NCBI GenBank assembly: GCA_003165595.1
Contig: PLWQ01000036.1
Coordinates: forward strand, 112,308 to 176,307
Length of the DNA stretch: 64,000 bases
Source of the DNA: Fibrobacterota bacterium
GTDB taxonomy: Bacteria > Fibrobacterota > Chitinivibrionia > Chitinivibrionales > FEN-1185
Reading direction: 5' to 3'
The position numbers and the translations under genes are program-made. The first letter of the stretch is position 1, and each line of letters starts with the position of its first letter. The notes beneath the pieces were generated by a model. The model ran no database searches, was not told where the DNA came from, and saw only the letters and a list, made by a program, of their open reading frames with translations. Positions 34,827 to 43,423 of the stretch are shown here, one piece after another.

Positions 34827-35594
34827 ATGAACCTCTCGTATCGAATATGTTACGTCCTCCTTCGCAACATCATCTCGTACAAGCGGTTTATTCTCCCCAC
34901 GTTCGTTGTGAGCCTGGGCCAGCCGCTGTTCTACCTGATAACCTTCGGCATCGGCATGGGCGCGTACATGGGATACATCGGCGGGAAACCGTATCTCCAG
35001 TTTCTCGTTCCGGGTGTTCTCATTTCCTCGGTAATGCTGTCGTCGACCTTCGAATGCCTATACGACACATTTGTCAAGATGGTCCACGAACGGCTGTACG
35101 ATTCGCTCATCGCCACGCCGGTCTCGGCCGAAGACGTGGTTGCCGGCGACATCGCCTGGGGCGCGCTGCGCGGCCTCCTGAGCGGCGTGCTCATGCTCGT
35201 GGTTGCGATGTTCATGGGCGTGCACCCGAGCTCGGCGGCTGGCGTGCTGATCCTTGTCGTCGTGATGGCCTTTGTGGGAGTCTTGTTCAGCTCGCTTGCC
35301 ATGATTGTGACCTCGGTCGCCCCGAATTTCGATTTCTTCAACTACTACACCGAACTCGTTATCACGCCCATGCTATTCTTCTCCGGAGTGTTTTTCCCCC
35401 TCGACAAGTTTCCCCACTGGCTCAAGGTCTTTTCACTTTTCATGCCGCTCACGCATGCCGTCAACATCTCCCGCGCCGCATTTTCCGGCGAGCCCATACC
35501 GGGCGTGTGGTGGAGTGTTCTCGTATTGCTCGGTCTGGAGATCGCGGCGTTCGTGGTGGGCATCAAGATGATGAAACGAAGACTGATCGGGTAG
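34827..35594 (+). CDS. ABC-2 type permease (NodJ-like)
   Basis: 255 residues with six predicted membrane helices. The NodJ-type markers are present: MERLYDSLIATPVS-like HERLYDSLIATPVSAED at the cytoplasmic loop, FSGVFFPLDKFPHWL and LTHAVNISRAA. Together with the preceding ATPase it forms a two-gene exporter of the family that moves lipo-oligosaccharides or drugs; the substrate is unknown. Begins 42 bases after the ATPase stop. Confidence 0.9.
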   Translation: MNLSYRICYVLLRNIISYKRFILPTFVVSLGQPLFYLITFGIGMGAYMGYIGGKPYLQFLVPGVLISSVMLSSTFECLYDTFVKMVHERLYDSLIATPVSAEDVVAGDIAWGALRGLLSGVLMLVVAMFMGVHPSSAAGVLILVVVMAFVGVLFSSLAMIVTSVAPNFDFFNYYTELVITPMLFFSGVFFPLDKFPHWLKVFSLFMPLTHAVNISRAAFSGEPIPGVWWSVLVLLGLEIAAFVVGIKMMKRRLIG

Positions 35595-35615
35595 CCGGCG
35601 GTAATCGAGCCCTAT

Positions 35616-35716
35616 CGCAGAGGCGCAAAGCCCGCAGAGCAAAATATCCCCATTGAGGCAAAAAGAAATTCTTCTTCCTTGCGTCCTTAGCGCCTTTGCG
35701 GCGGAATTTCTTCGTA
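35616..35716. repeat. CGCAAAG-type intergenic repeat
   Basis: The stretch carries GAGGCGCAAAG near its left end and a GCGTCCTTAGCGCCTTTGCG block near its right end, with AAGAAATTC and GAATTTCTT as 9-base inverted arms. This kind of GCAAAG/CTAAGGAC repeat is common between genes of many environmental bacteria. It follows the permease gene and may contribute to termination. Confidence 0.4.
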
Positions 35717-35734
35717 CGACGGGAATCGGGTGTT

Positions 35735-35968
35735 TTATCGCCCCTGCTGCAGAATCCAGTTGAGCACGGTGATGAGCCGATAGAAAAGCGCGATAAACGC
35801 GATGATAAGGGCATAAACGGCAGAAAGAACAAAACCCTGGCGCGTGAGGAAGGCGTTCAGTTTCTTCCGGTTGCGATACAGGAGAAACCCGCCCGCGACA
35901 AAGCCCACAATCTTTACAATGCGTATGAGAATTCCGGCAGATAAGCGGAGGGGGGTAAATTTGTTCAT
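35735..35968 (-). CDS. small two-helix membrane protein, unknown
   Basis: 77 residues from the ATG at 35968. Two hydrophobic helices (AGILIRIVKIVGFVAGGFLL and a second from about residue 45, SAVYALIIAFIALFY) are separated by a basic loop (YRNRKKLNAFLTRQ). An in-frame extension upstream runs into the repeat element and is not used. GGGG at the purine-rich upstream stretch may be the ribosome site. No family recognised. Confidence 0.5.
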   Translation of the reverse strand: MNKFTPLRLSAGILIRIVKIVGFVAGGFLLYRNRKKLNAFLTRQGFVLSAVYALIIAFIALFYRLITVLNWILQQGR

Positions 35969-36040
35969 AGGGCCAGCCTGTTTGTTACATCCAAAATAAT
36001 GGATGCATGCCGTGTTTGCCTGTGAATCCCAAAGTTTGCC

Positions 36041-36065
36041 AACCCCCGAAGCAAGCTTCGGGGTT
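36041..36065. repeat. GAAGC palindrome (REP-like), locus A
   Basis: AACCCC and GGGGTT flank GAAGC-AA-GCTTC with a single bulged C, a hairpin of 11 pairs. The same palindrome core occurs at 62467-62492 in locus C. Part of a modular repeat that fills 35969-36292. Confidence 0.75.
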
Positions 36066-36081
36066 AGCAAACGACTATAAA

Positions 36082-36260
36082 CTTCTTCTTCCTTAGGGAT
36101 GGAAGATGCCCCGCAGGTTCGCAAGAGCGTCTACTCCTGTAGTGCTGTGTGCGGTAGTAGTCGTGGTGCCGCGGGGTTCTTCAATCCAACAGCGAGCACA
36201 TTGCAGGCTGCTCACTGGGGTGTACATCCGGTTGTAATCGCGGTGCAGGCTGCTCACTGG
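36082..36260. repeat. modular interspersed repeat, locus A
   Basis: Modules in order: CTTCTTCCTTAGGGATGGAA (36085-36104), a hairpin with arms at 36102-36116 and 36169-36182 (CCCCGC/GCGGGG core) around a 52-base loop, then a 38-base module starting GGCTGCTCACTGGGG (36206-36243) and a 13-base copy of its beginning (36248-36260). The first two modules recur at 38116-38215 and the first and last at 62363-62446. No open frame of interest lies inside. Confidence 0.8.
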
Positions 36261-36292
36261 CGCCGCGAAAGAGTTTCCGGTCGGGGCGTCAG

Positions 36293-36610
36293 TTACAGTT
36301 TTAGCTTGCTCCAGAGCACCAGGAAGACGACAATGACGACGAGGCTTGCTATATTCGCCCCGATCTTCACGTTTACCAACCGCTCGAACAGCCGCCTGTT
36401 CCTGAAATAGGACAAATTGGTCACCGCATCCGTCACGATGCTCAGAGCGATAATGAGCAGCACAACCGAGCGCAGAACCGGACCGTACGCAAAATTCCAG
36501 ATGACGTAACCCAAAATTCCTGCGGAGAGCGCAAGCCAGAAGTACTGAACCCGCTCGGGTTGCGGCTTTTTGGCAAGCAGGTATTCTCTGTACTCTTTGA
36601 GGAAATTCAT
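36293..36610 (-). CDS. small membrane protein, unknown
   Basis: 105 residues with about three hydrophobic helices (YFWLALSAGILGYVIW, VLRSVVLLIIALSIV, and IASLVVIVVFLVLWSK at the C-terminus). The ATG at 36610 is preceded by GGAATCTT. A loop of basic residues (YFRNRRLFERL) lies between helices 2 and 3, as in the neighbouring 77-residue protein (YRNRKKL), hinting at related roles. It sits just beside repeat locus A. Confidence 0.55.
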   Translation of the reverse strand: MNFLKEYREYLLAKKPQPERVQYFWLALSAGILGYVIWNFAYGPVLRSVVLLIIALSIVTDAVTNLSYFRNRRLFERLVNVKIGANIASLVVIVVFLVLWSKLKL

Positions 36611-36686
36611 GGAAGATTCCTTTCCTTTGCGCACAGGGTAAAGAGCCGCTGGGGGCACAATCGGGACCCGCAGGCCGTCACGCGGC

Positions 36687-38084
36687 TCAAGAGTGCTTGA
36701 TTTGCATCGCCGCCCGGAGTTTTCTGTGCAGGAAACGCGCGGCCTTTCCCGGTGTGTTTATCCTCATCAACCGAGTGCGCCATCTTTGATTGCGTTCCCT
36801 GGTTATCAAGAGCGTGGTTATTCGGTCGAGGTGTTTCTTAAGTGTTGCCCTGTCCAGGCAGTCAGACATTATTGGAACAGCCGGGTCGAGAACATTCTCG
36901 GAATCGAATGTTGCCCAATCGTCCGGAGTGTCGGTCACTAAGTGGCGTTGCTTTGCCTCTTCCCACAAAGCCGTGCCGGGCAGCGGTTTGAGAATTCCCG
37001 CTGTCCCGCCGGAAATAGGAAGGCTTCTGAGGAAATCGCAGGTGGATTCAATGTCGGCCTCTGTTTCACCGGGAGCTCCCACGATGGCGGAGGAGTAGAC
37101 CAGCAATCCGTTTTTATGTGCCAGCTCAATAGCCCGCTTGTTGTCTGCAGGAGTATTCCACGTTCCTTTTAGATATTCGTATACGCGGGGAACGGCGCTT
37201 TCAACGGCAATATTGACGGCAAAGAAGTTCATTTCCTTGAGCATGTCAATGACGTCTTGAGTGAAGATATTCGCGGCTACCCAACACGAGAACGAGGCCC
37301 TGCGGTGCAGTTTTTTTGCGATCATCAGGTCCCTGATTTCGGACAGATGTTTTCTGTTTGCAATAAACAGGTCATCGAAAACAAAAATGACCTCCGGGTC
37401 GAAACGCCTTTGGATATACTCAATTTGGCCTGCGACGCTCTGTGGAGAATGGAGCCGGACCTTGCCCCAGAAAGGAGAAGAAGAGCAGAACCGGCACTTA
37501 TGCGGACAGCCCCGCGAGGCGATAATGTGGAAAGTTGAGCGCCTCTTGATCTTGAAGGAACACACGTCATAATTGTCGACAATCGGGATTTCCTCGGGTT
37601 TCAAGAACGTCTCACCCCGGGGATTCAGCTGCAGTTTTCCATTGTGCCAATAAACGATTCCCGCAATTTTCGAAAGATCATCAGCGCCGAATCTGCCGCT
37701 CTTTTCAAATGCGGTGCAGAGTTGCAGGAATGTTCTTTCGCCCTCGCCAAGGACGCCGACGGAAACGCTTCCGGGAAGATTGTTCGGCAAATAGGTAATA
37801 TGGTGGCCGCCAAATACGATAGGCAGATCGGGGTACCCTTGCCTTATAGCAGATGCCATCGCGCATCCCATGGTGAAGAAACCCGTGAGCAGAGACATCC
37901 CGATGATGTCCGGTTTGTATGACTCGACGTCTTTGCAACCAATATCACCGACAATAATTTTAACCTCAATCCCTGCCATGCGGGCGCTCAGGAACTTGGC
38001 AATTGACATCAACCCCAGAGGGTAGCAGTTGGTCGGGTATTTGTCGATTTGCACGGAGGTAATTTGGGCAAGAAGAATTCTCAT
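36687..38084 (-). CDS. B12-binding radical SAM protein
   Basis: 465 residues. N-terminal B12-binding-like Rossmann half (about 1-130: SVQIDKYPTNCYPLGLMS, DIIGMSLLTGF, IVFGGHH and LGEGERTF), lacking the DxHxxG cobalamin-ligand signature. The radical SAM motif is at Cys193, Cys197 and Cys200 (CPHKCRFC). VGAPGETEADIEST is the usual late motif. Closest in style to Fe-S enzymes for lipid or hopanoid-type modification. The start is the ATG at 38084; the upstream frame runs into repeat locus B. Confidence 0.82.
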   Translation of the reverse strand: MRILLAQITSVQIDKYPTNCYPLGLMSIAKFLSARMAGIEVKIIVGDIGCKDVESYKPDIIGMSLLTGFFTMGCAMASAIRQGYPDLPIVFGGHHITYLPNNLPGSVSVGVLGEGERTFLQLCTAFEKSGRFGADDLSKIAGIVYWHNGKLQLNPRGETFLKPEEIPIVDNYDVCSFKIKRRSTFHIIASRGCPHKCRFCSSSPFWGKVRLHSPQSVAGQIEYIQRRFDPEVIFVFDDLFIANRKHLSEIRDLMIAKKLHRRASFSCWVAANIFTQDVIDMLKEMNFFAVNIAVESAVPRVYEYLKGTWNTPADNKRAIELAHKNGLLVYSSAIVGAPGETEADIESTCDFLRSLPISGGTAGILKPLPGTALWEEAKQRHLVTDTPDDWATFDSENVLDPAVPIMSDCLDRATLKKHLDRITTLLITRERNQRWRTRLMRINTPGKAARFLHRKLRAAMQIKHS

Positions 38085-38115
38085 GATGTTCCAGGGTTGA
38101 ACTGTGCCTTGACAG

Positions 38116-38215
38116 TCTTCTTCCTTAGGGATGGAAGATGCCTCGCAGGTTCGCAAGAGCGTCTACTCCCGTAGTGCTGTATGCAGTCGTAGTCGTGGTG
38201 CTGCGAGGCATCTTC
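38116..38215. repeat. modular interspersed repeat, locus B, with perfect 15-base inverted arms
   Basis: TCTTCTTCCTTAGGGATGG leads into arms GAAGATGCCTCGCAG (38134-38148) and CTGCGAGGCATCTTC (38201-38215), which are perfectly complementary around a 52-base loop. The loop differs from that of locus A at only four positions. The stem base pair that is C-G in locus A is T-A here, a compensating change. The rest of 38085-38421 holds no gene I can support. Confidence 0.85.
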
Positions 38216-38421
38216 ACTGCGGGCAGACGTTTGGGTCGACCACCATACTCAGAAAATATAGGGTATGCCCCCTCGTTTTGCCACTGTTGCCGGGGGAAAG
38301 GCGATCTCGATGGACGAACTTGCACAAACAACCGAGCCGGGCTCGGACTGGGGCGTCGCATGTCGTTTCGCCGCCGAAGGGCTCACCGCTCAAAGGCCGC
38401 CCGTTGATTGATTTTCACGAT

Positions 38422-39903
38422 TCACCCGAGAAGGGAACGGATCCCGGAAATGCCGCGGTTCTTCACCAGGTGCAGAATTTCGCACAGCAGCGGATCCTTT
38501 GCGCAGAAGAGAATCCCTGCATACACCAGAACGCCGCAAACGGTCGACACAAGTATCGAGAGCAGCGGATTAGGCAGAACCTTCATGATAAAGTAAAGCG
38601 AGGCTCCCATTGCCGCACTCGCAAAAAGGTAGGTGAGTGTTTGCCGGTTCACGAGCCGAAATGTCCGGTATTGCTTCTTTGTGAACAGAACGAACAGTAC
38701 AAGCGTCGTTATCTCCGTTCCCAGTGAGGCCAAGGCCGTGCCCCTGAAGCCGAACGGGCGGATCAAGGCAAGGTTGAGCCCTATGTCAACGGCTGCGGCG
38801 CACAGAGCTGCAATGAGCATCTTGTTTTCCTGGCCGTTCGGGTAAAGAATCTGCAGAGAGTAAAAATTTGAGATTCCCACCACAACAAGGAGCGGCGCCA
38901 TGATGTGGACGGCAGCCGCTGCGTCGAGAAATTGTCTGCCCGCGAAGATCATTACGATGCCGGGAGCCAGGAAATAGAGTCCTACCGAAAGCGGAAGCGC
39001 CAGGAAGAGAATGACATGGGCCGATTTCTGGATAATCTTTCGGTATTCATCGACAAGATTATTCCTGACATAAAAAGAGATTCTTGGAACCAGGACAAGA
39101 CTCAGGGAGGTTATCACAACAATGACGGATCTCGTTATCTTGCTGGCTGCGGAGTAGAGCCCCACTGCTTTATCGTCTGCGAGAAACCCCAGCATCACGC
39201 TGTCGAGGTATGTGTAGACATACGTCGTGAGCGCCGTGCCAAAGAGGACGAGGATAGGACGCACATGGGAGTGCAGCGAAAGCCCGGTAATCCGCAGGCC
39301 CACAATATCCTTTCTCAACATAAATCCTGCAATATTCGAGCCGCCGGTGACGATTACGCCGATTGCCGCGTACCAGAGATAATCCGATTCGGTCCGGACA
39401 AACAGAAACAGGATCGCGAGCCCGATGCTTTTGAAGCACAAGGACCGCAGGGTGATATTCCTGTAGTTCTCCAGGCCCTGAAAGAGCCAGTCCACGGAAA
39501 AGAAGTTTGTAAGGATTATGCTGCCTGTCACCAGAAAGAGAACCGTTTCCTGGCGCAGCTTGTCGACCAACAAAAGCGGAATCAGAAACAGAATCAGGGA
39601 CGCAACCGTTGAGCACAGGTTAAGAAAAAAGAGTTCCGAGAACAGACGCGAAAGGTCCTCCCGGGTTCCGCTGCGCACCCGGGCGATTTCCCTGCTGCCG
39701 TAGATTGGAATTCCGAGACACGCGAGCAGCAGGAAGTAGCCTACAAACGATGAGGCGAATGCCACCTTGCCAAACGTAGCCGGGCCCAGCACGCGCGAAA
39801 CATAGGTGAAGGTTACCAGGGGAAACGCGATGTTGCTTACATTAAGTACGGTGTTGTAGAAGTAATTCTTCTTGACGGAAGCAACTGCGAGGTGGGAAGT
39901 CAT
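38422..39903 (-). CDS. oligosaccharide flippase (Wzx, MATE/polysaccharide family)
   Basis: 493 residues with 12-14 hydrophobic helices. N-terminal YNTVLNVSNIAFPLVTFTYVSRVLGPATFG is the classic Wzx opening, with FLLLACLGIPIYGSREIA and YLDSVMLGFLADDKAVGLYSAASKI further on. It would move undecaprenyl-linked repeat units across the inner membrane. The ATG at 39903 gives this N-terminus; the upstream in-frame extension is Arg-rich and not conserved. Divergent from a glycosyltransferase. Confidence 0.92.
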   Translation of the reverse strand: MTSHLAVASVKKNYFYNTVLNVSNIAFPLVTFTYVSRVLGPATFGKVAFASSFVGYFLLLACLGIPIYGSREIARVRSGTREDLSRLFSELFFLNLCSTVASLILFLIPLLLVDKLRQETVLFLVTGSIILTNFFSVDWLFQGLENYRNITLRSLCFKSIGLAILFLFVRTESDYLWYAAIGVIVTGGSNIAGFMLRKDIVGLRITGLSLHSHVRPILVLFGTALTTYVYTYLDSVMLGFLADDKAVGLYSAASKITRSVIVVITSLSLVLVPRISFYVRNNLVDEYRKIIQKSAHVILFLALPLSVGLYFLAPGIVMIFAGRQFLDAAAAVHIMAPLLVVVGISNFYSLQILYPNGQENKMLIAALCAAAVDIGLNLALIRPFGFRGTALASLGTEITTLVLFVLFTKKQYRTFRLVNRQTLTYLFASAAMGASLYFIMKVLPNPLLSILVSTVCGVLVYAGILFCAKDPLLCEILHLVKNRGISGIRSLLG

Positions 39904-40173
39904 GAGACCGCTTTCCGGTTCGGGCCGGCATCGGCGCGGGGCGGGCAAAGAGCCCCGGCGCAATCTGAATGGGGACTGGCGCTTGACATATTGGGACTGT
40001 CCGTGGCACAAAGAATATAGATTATTTCCACCGGCCGCCGGCTTAAATATCCCACCGCGCACCCCGCGAGTCCGATGCGATGCCACCTTCAGATCAACCG
40101 AACCCCGGCATTCCCGTTTCTATTATTTTAAGGGCAGCGTCCTCGCGTGAGGGCAAAGGAAATCGCGGCACGC

Positions 40174-41274
40174 ATGAACATCGGCATCGACATCAAGGCC
40201 CTCTACGCCGGAAAGGCCGGCATTGCGGCCTACATCAGAAACACGCTCGACAGGCTTCAGCGGATCGACACCGCCAACCGGTATTTCCTGTTTGAAAAGA
40301 AATCGTCGTCGTACCGCGTGGTCAATCCGCGTTGGGAAAAAGTCCTGCTGCCCTCACGACTTCCCGGCACCCTGTGGCTGATGTTTTCGGTGCCCCCGCG
40401 ACTTTCTCGGTATGACATAGACGTGTTCTGGGGCCCGGAGCAGATCATTCCCTGCGTCCTGCCGATGGGCCGCGCCGTCATGGTATCGACGGTGCTCGAC
40501 GTTGCCCTCAAGCGCTATCCGGAAACCATGCAAACCACCAATTACTTTGTCAACAGGATCTTCCTCAAGAGAAGCGTGGGTCGCTCGCGAACCATCCTCA
40601 CTATTTCCAGGTGCATCAAGCAGGATATTTGCCGGTTCTTCCCGCGCCAGGCGCCGGCAACCAAGGTGGAGGTCACCTATCCGGGGCGGCCGCAGCCTGG
40701 AGCCGAATCCGGGATGTCAATGGCTCGCGGCGAGCACCTGCTTTTTGCAGGCAGCTTTGAGCCGAGAAAGAACCTCCTTGCCCTGTTGAAGGCGCTGGCT
40801 CTACTTAAGAACGAGAAGAAGCTACGGGTGCCCCTGCGGATCGCCGGTCCCGGTGGTTGGAAAAACAGTTCCATCCGCCGCTACATAGAAACCAGCGGGC
40901 TCAAAGACCAGATAACGTTTTTGGGGTATCTGAGCAACCATGACCTTGCGGCAGAATACGCCAGGTGCAGGGCATTTGTCTATCCATCCTTATACGAAGG
41001 ATTCGGCCTGCCGGTACTCGAAGCGCTCTCGGCAGGCACGCCCGTGCTTTCGTCGAAAGGCACATCGATGGAAGAAATCGCCGGCGAGTGCCTCGTGCTT
41101 TTTGATCCAACCGATCCGCGGGATATTGCAGAGAAGACGGCCTCGGTATGGGCACGGGATTTCGACGCGCAGGCGCTGCTGAAGAACAGGGACTCGGTGC
41201 TTTCGAGGTTTTCCTGGGACGCCACGGCCCGGCAGACTCTCGAAGCGTTGACAAAAGCGTACCGGGCGCGCTAG
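40174..41274 (+). CDS. glycosyltransferase family 4 (GT-B)
   Basis: 366 residues. N-terminal GIDIKALYAGKAGIAAYIRN acceptor domain, then LFAGSFEPRKNLLALLKA, LRIAGPGGWKN, FLGYLSNHDLAAEYARCRAFVYPSLYEGFGLPVLEA with the EGFGLPxLE donor motif, and GTSMEEIAGE. Cytoplasmic, nucleotide-sugar dependent. The ATG at 40174 aligns with family N-termini; an in-frame GTG lies 27 bases upstream. Belongs to the surface-polysaccharide set with Wzx, Wzy and Wzz. Confidence 0.92.
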   Translation: MNIGIDIKALYAGKAGIAAYIRNTLDRLQRIDTANRYFLFEKKSSSYRVVNPRWEKVLLPSRLPGTLWLMFSVPPRLSRYDIDVFWGPEQIIPCVLPMGRAVMVSTVLDVALKRYPETMQTTNYFVNRIFLKRSVGRSRTILTISRCIKQDICRFFPRQAPATKVEVTYPGRPQPGAESGMSMARGEHLLFAGSFEPRKNLLALLKALALLKNEKKLRVPLRIAGPGGWKNSSIRRYIETSGLKDQITFLGYLSNHDLAAEYARCRAFVYPSLYEGFGLPVLEALSAGTPVLSSKGTSMEEIAGECLVLFDPTDPRDIAEKTASVWARDFDAQALLKNRDSVLSRFSWDATARQTLEALTKAYRAR

Positions 41275-41470
41275 AATAGGAATTGGCATGTTGAGACGGA
41301 TCCAGCAGAGATTCCCGATGCCTGCCTGCCCGACAAGCCCCGCGCGCAGAAAACCGTCGACTGTTAAAGAAAAAAGACAAAAAACGGGCGGTTGAGGAGT
41401 CTAATGATGCTGACGAGGAAGAGGCCTTTTCGGAAACGGATCACCTAGCTGGCGCGAAGGGAGGATTGGT

Positions 41471-42409
41471 ATGAAAGGCATTGCAACCACACTTTGGCTG
41501 TTGTCGGTCTCAAGTCTTGTTTTTTCGCAGGGAGCATTCCTGGACAAGGATGTGAGCGGCCTGGAAATAGGGGCTGCGCTTTCCGGTCAATTGGACAAGT
41601 CGTATGCGGGGCAAGTCCAATTTGGTTACTCCTTTCTCGGCTTTTTTGACGCTGGATTGGCGCTGGGGCCGGGCAAAACAAATCAGGGCAAGGTCGGCCT
41701 GTCTGCCGGACAAAGGTATCTTTCGTTCTCTCCGTCTTTGGCGCTCTATGCTTTGAAACAGGATGCTCACATGCCTCTTTCACTTGCCTTGAACGCCTCG
41801 TACGAAGCGGACTCCTACTATTCGGATTACCTGAATCAAAACAACATGGCCTTGGGAGGCTCCACCTATTCTCTGGGCGCTTCCGTTTACAGGAATTTTC
41901 CGATATCCAAGAGGGTAAAGCTGGTTGCGAATGTCGGATTGAAATACCGTATGGAACGGGATGTGCTGGAAAGCGACGAGGGCATCATGGCCACTTCTTA
42001 CAACGATTATCCCATGGTGACCGTGGGATGCGACGCGCTTTTCAAACAGTTAAACAATAACTTTCTGAGGATCGGGGCGGGCATAGGATATGACCAGAGC
42101 AACAATCAGAACAATGTTACAATAAGCGCGGTGGTGAGTGTTGTGGTGCCGAGGGTTGCCCGAATTTTCGGCTATCATCCCCGCCGCTATATTGTAGTGC
42201 CGGCCGACATGATTGAACATCCAAGGACCATCGTGACTCAACCGGCAAGCCCTGAGCCGGACACCATCGTCATCAATGTGCCCAGTTCAAAAGGCGGGTT
42301 TGTTCCCGTCAGGCTGGTGAGAACCAGGGACGGATATATCGGCCCGCAAGGTGAGCTCTATCCCAATCGCCCGACGGTTGAGCAGCTTGAGGCGTTGTAC
42401 GGCGATTGA
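41471..42409 (+). CDS. outer-membrane beta-barrel-like protein with a conserved C-terminal GYIGPQGE domain
   Basis: 312 residues with a signal peptide (about 1-19). Residues ~25-225 are alternating amphipathic strands with aromatic ends, as in small beta-barrels. The last ~48 residues (from TIVINVPSSKGGF to QLEALYGD) match the C-terminus of the protein at 52333-53019: SKGGF, VRL, GYIGPQGE and PT--QL--LYGD. This looks like a portable C-terminal domain. Role unknown; perhaps it attaches the protein to a surface polymer. Confidence 0.7.
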   Translation: MKGIATTLWLLSVSSLVFSQGAFLDKDVSGLEIGAALSGQLDKSYAGQVQFGYSFLGFFDAGLALGPGKTNQGKVGLSAGQRYLSFSPSLALYALKQDAHMPLSLALNASYEADSYYSDYLNQNNMALGGSTYSLGASVYRNFPISKRVKLVANVGLKYRMERDVLESDEGIMATSYNDYPMVTVGCDALFKQLNNNFLRIGAGIGYDQSNNQNNVTISAVVSVVVPRVARIFGYHPRRYIVVPADMIEHPRTIVTQPASPEPDTIVINVPSSKGGFVPVRLVRTRDGYIGPQGELYPNRPTVEQLEALYGD

Positions 42410-42426
42410 GCGGGGTGCAAAGAGGA

Positions 42427-43386
42427 TTATTCTTGGCGCGCAGGAGTGGAAGAAACGGGGACTTGATTTGGAGGCACGAAAGCGCTCTTCCATCCCCGTG
42501 CCAGTGCCTCTTTGTGCAGCAGGAAACTTGCGGACGAGTCAAACGGTAGTTTCGTAAGGATTGCGAAGTAAAGCCTTAACATGTTCTTGAGAAAAATGCC
42601 TGCCACAACGCCGTGATTTTTTACGGTGTATTTCATCCAACTGTTATACGACAGGGTTTCCTGCTGCAGCGCTTTATCCGGCGTTGAACTTCCTCCTCCC
42701 AGATGCACGACCCGGACACGGGGGAGAAGGACGACGGCATAGCCCCTTCGTTTCGCCCGCAATGCCAGGTCCGTCTCTTCGTAGTACATAAAGAACGATT
42801 CGTCGAGTAATCCAGTTGCGTCCAGATATTTCCTTTTTATCAAGAAAAATGCGCCGCAGGGAAAGTCAATGGGTACAACGTCGGGAAGTCCGCGGTCCGG
42901 AACAATCGCTCGCAATCGGGTAAACTTGTTGCCGGCTATTTCCTTCACCACCGTCCACGGCGACGGGAACTCACCATACGAGACCGCCGGGCGCAAGCGC
43001 TCGTCTACCAGGCAGCAGCCGCAACCGAAAGTATCTTCAGTCGCATCCAAGTAGGCAATCGCCCCAAGGAGAGAGTCGTCGATGAGATACGTGTCGCTGT
43101 TGAGCAACAGGACATAGTCGCTGTTCGACCTCCTGATGCCGACATTGTTCGCATAAGCAAAGCCGGTATTTGAGGGAAGGAACTCCGTTTCGAGCCAGTC
43201 GTGGTTCTTATTATATATGGAAAGCATTTCACGGGTACCGTCGGTGGAATTGTTGTCCACGACCCGGACGCCGAAACTTGCCTTTCCAACCAGAAATTTC
43301 TCAATACTGTCCAGGCACTGTTTCAAGAGCGAGGCCGTATTGTGGCTCACAACGATTATCGAAAGAGTCTTCCCGCCGCTGGACAT
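42427..43386 (-). CDS. glycosyltransferase family 2 (rhamnosyltransferase-like)
   Basis: 319 residues of GT-A fold: LSIIVVSHNTASLLKQCL, VVDNNSTDGTREML, SNTGFAYANNVGIRRS, LLLNSDTYLIDDSL with DxD-type NSD, and a GFxxDExFFMYYEETDLALR region (DESFFMYYEETDLA). The ATG at 43386 has AAGG upstream; a GTG 9 bases earlier is possible. Third gene of the wzz-wzy-GT unit on the minus strand, 37 bases after wzy. Confidence 0.92.
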   Translation of the reverse strand: MSSGGKTLSIIVVSHNTASLLKQCLDSIEKFLVGKASFGVRVVDNNSTDGTREMLSIYNKNHDWLETEFLPSNTGFAYANNVGIRRSNSDYVLLLNSDTYLIDDSLLGAIAYLDATEDTFGCGCCLVDERLRPAVSYGEFPSPWTVVKEIAGNKFTRLRAIVPDRGLPDVVPIDFPCGAFFLIKRKYLDATGLLDESFFMYYEETDLALRAKRRGYAVVLLPRVRVVHLGGGSSTPDKALQQETLSYNSWMKYTVKNHGVVAGIFLKNMLRLYFAILTKLPFDSSASFLLHKEALARGWKSAFVPPNQVPVSSTPARQE

Positions 43387-43423
43387 AAACCACACCTTGC
43401 GATGAACACGATTCTCTTCATAA

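Noticed and set aside
36041..38215. attC/integron recombination sites
   Set aside because: The inverted arms lack RYYYAAC/GTTRRRY cores and no integron integrase or cassette pattern is present.
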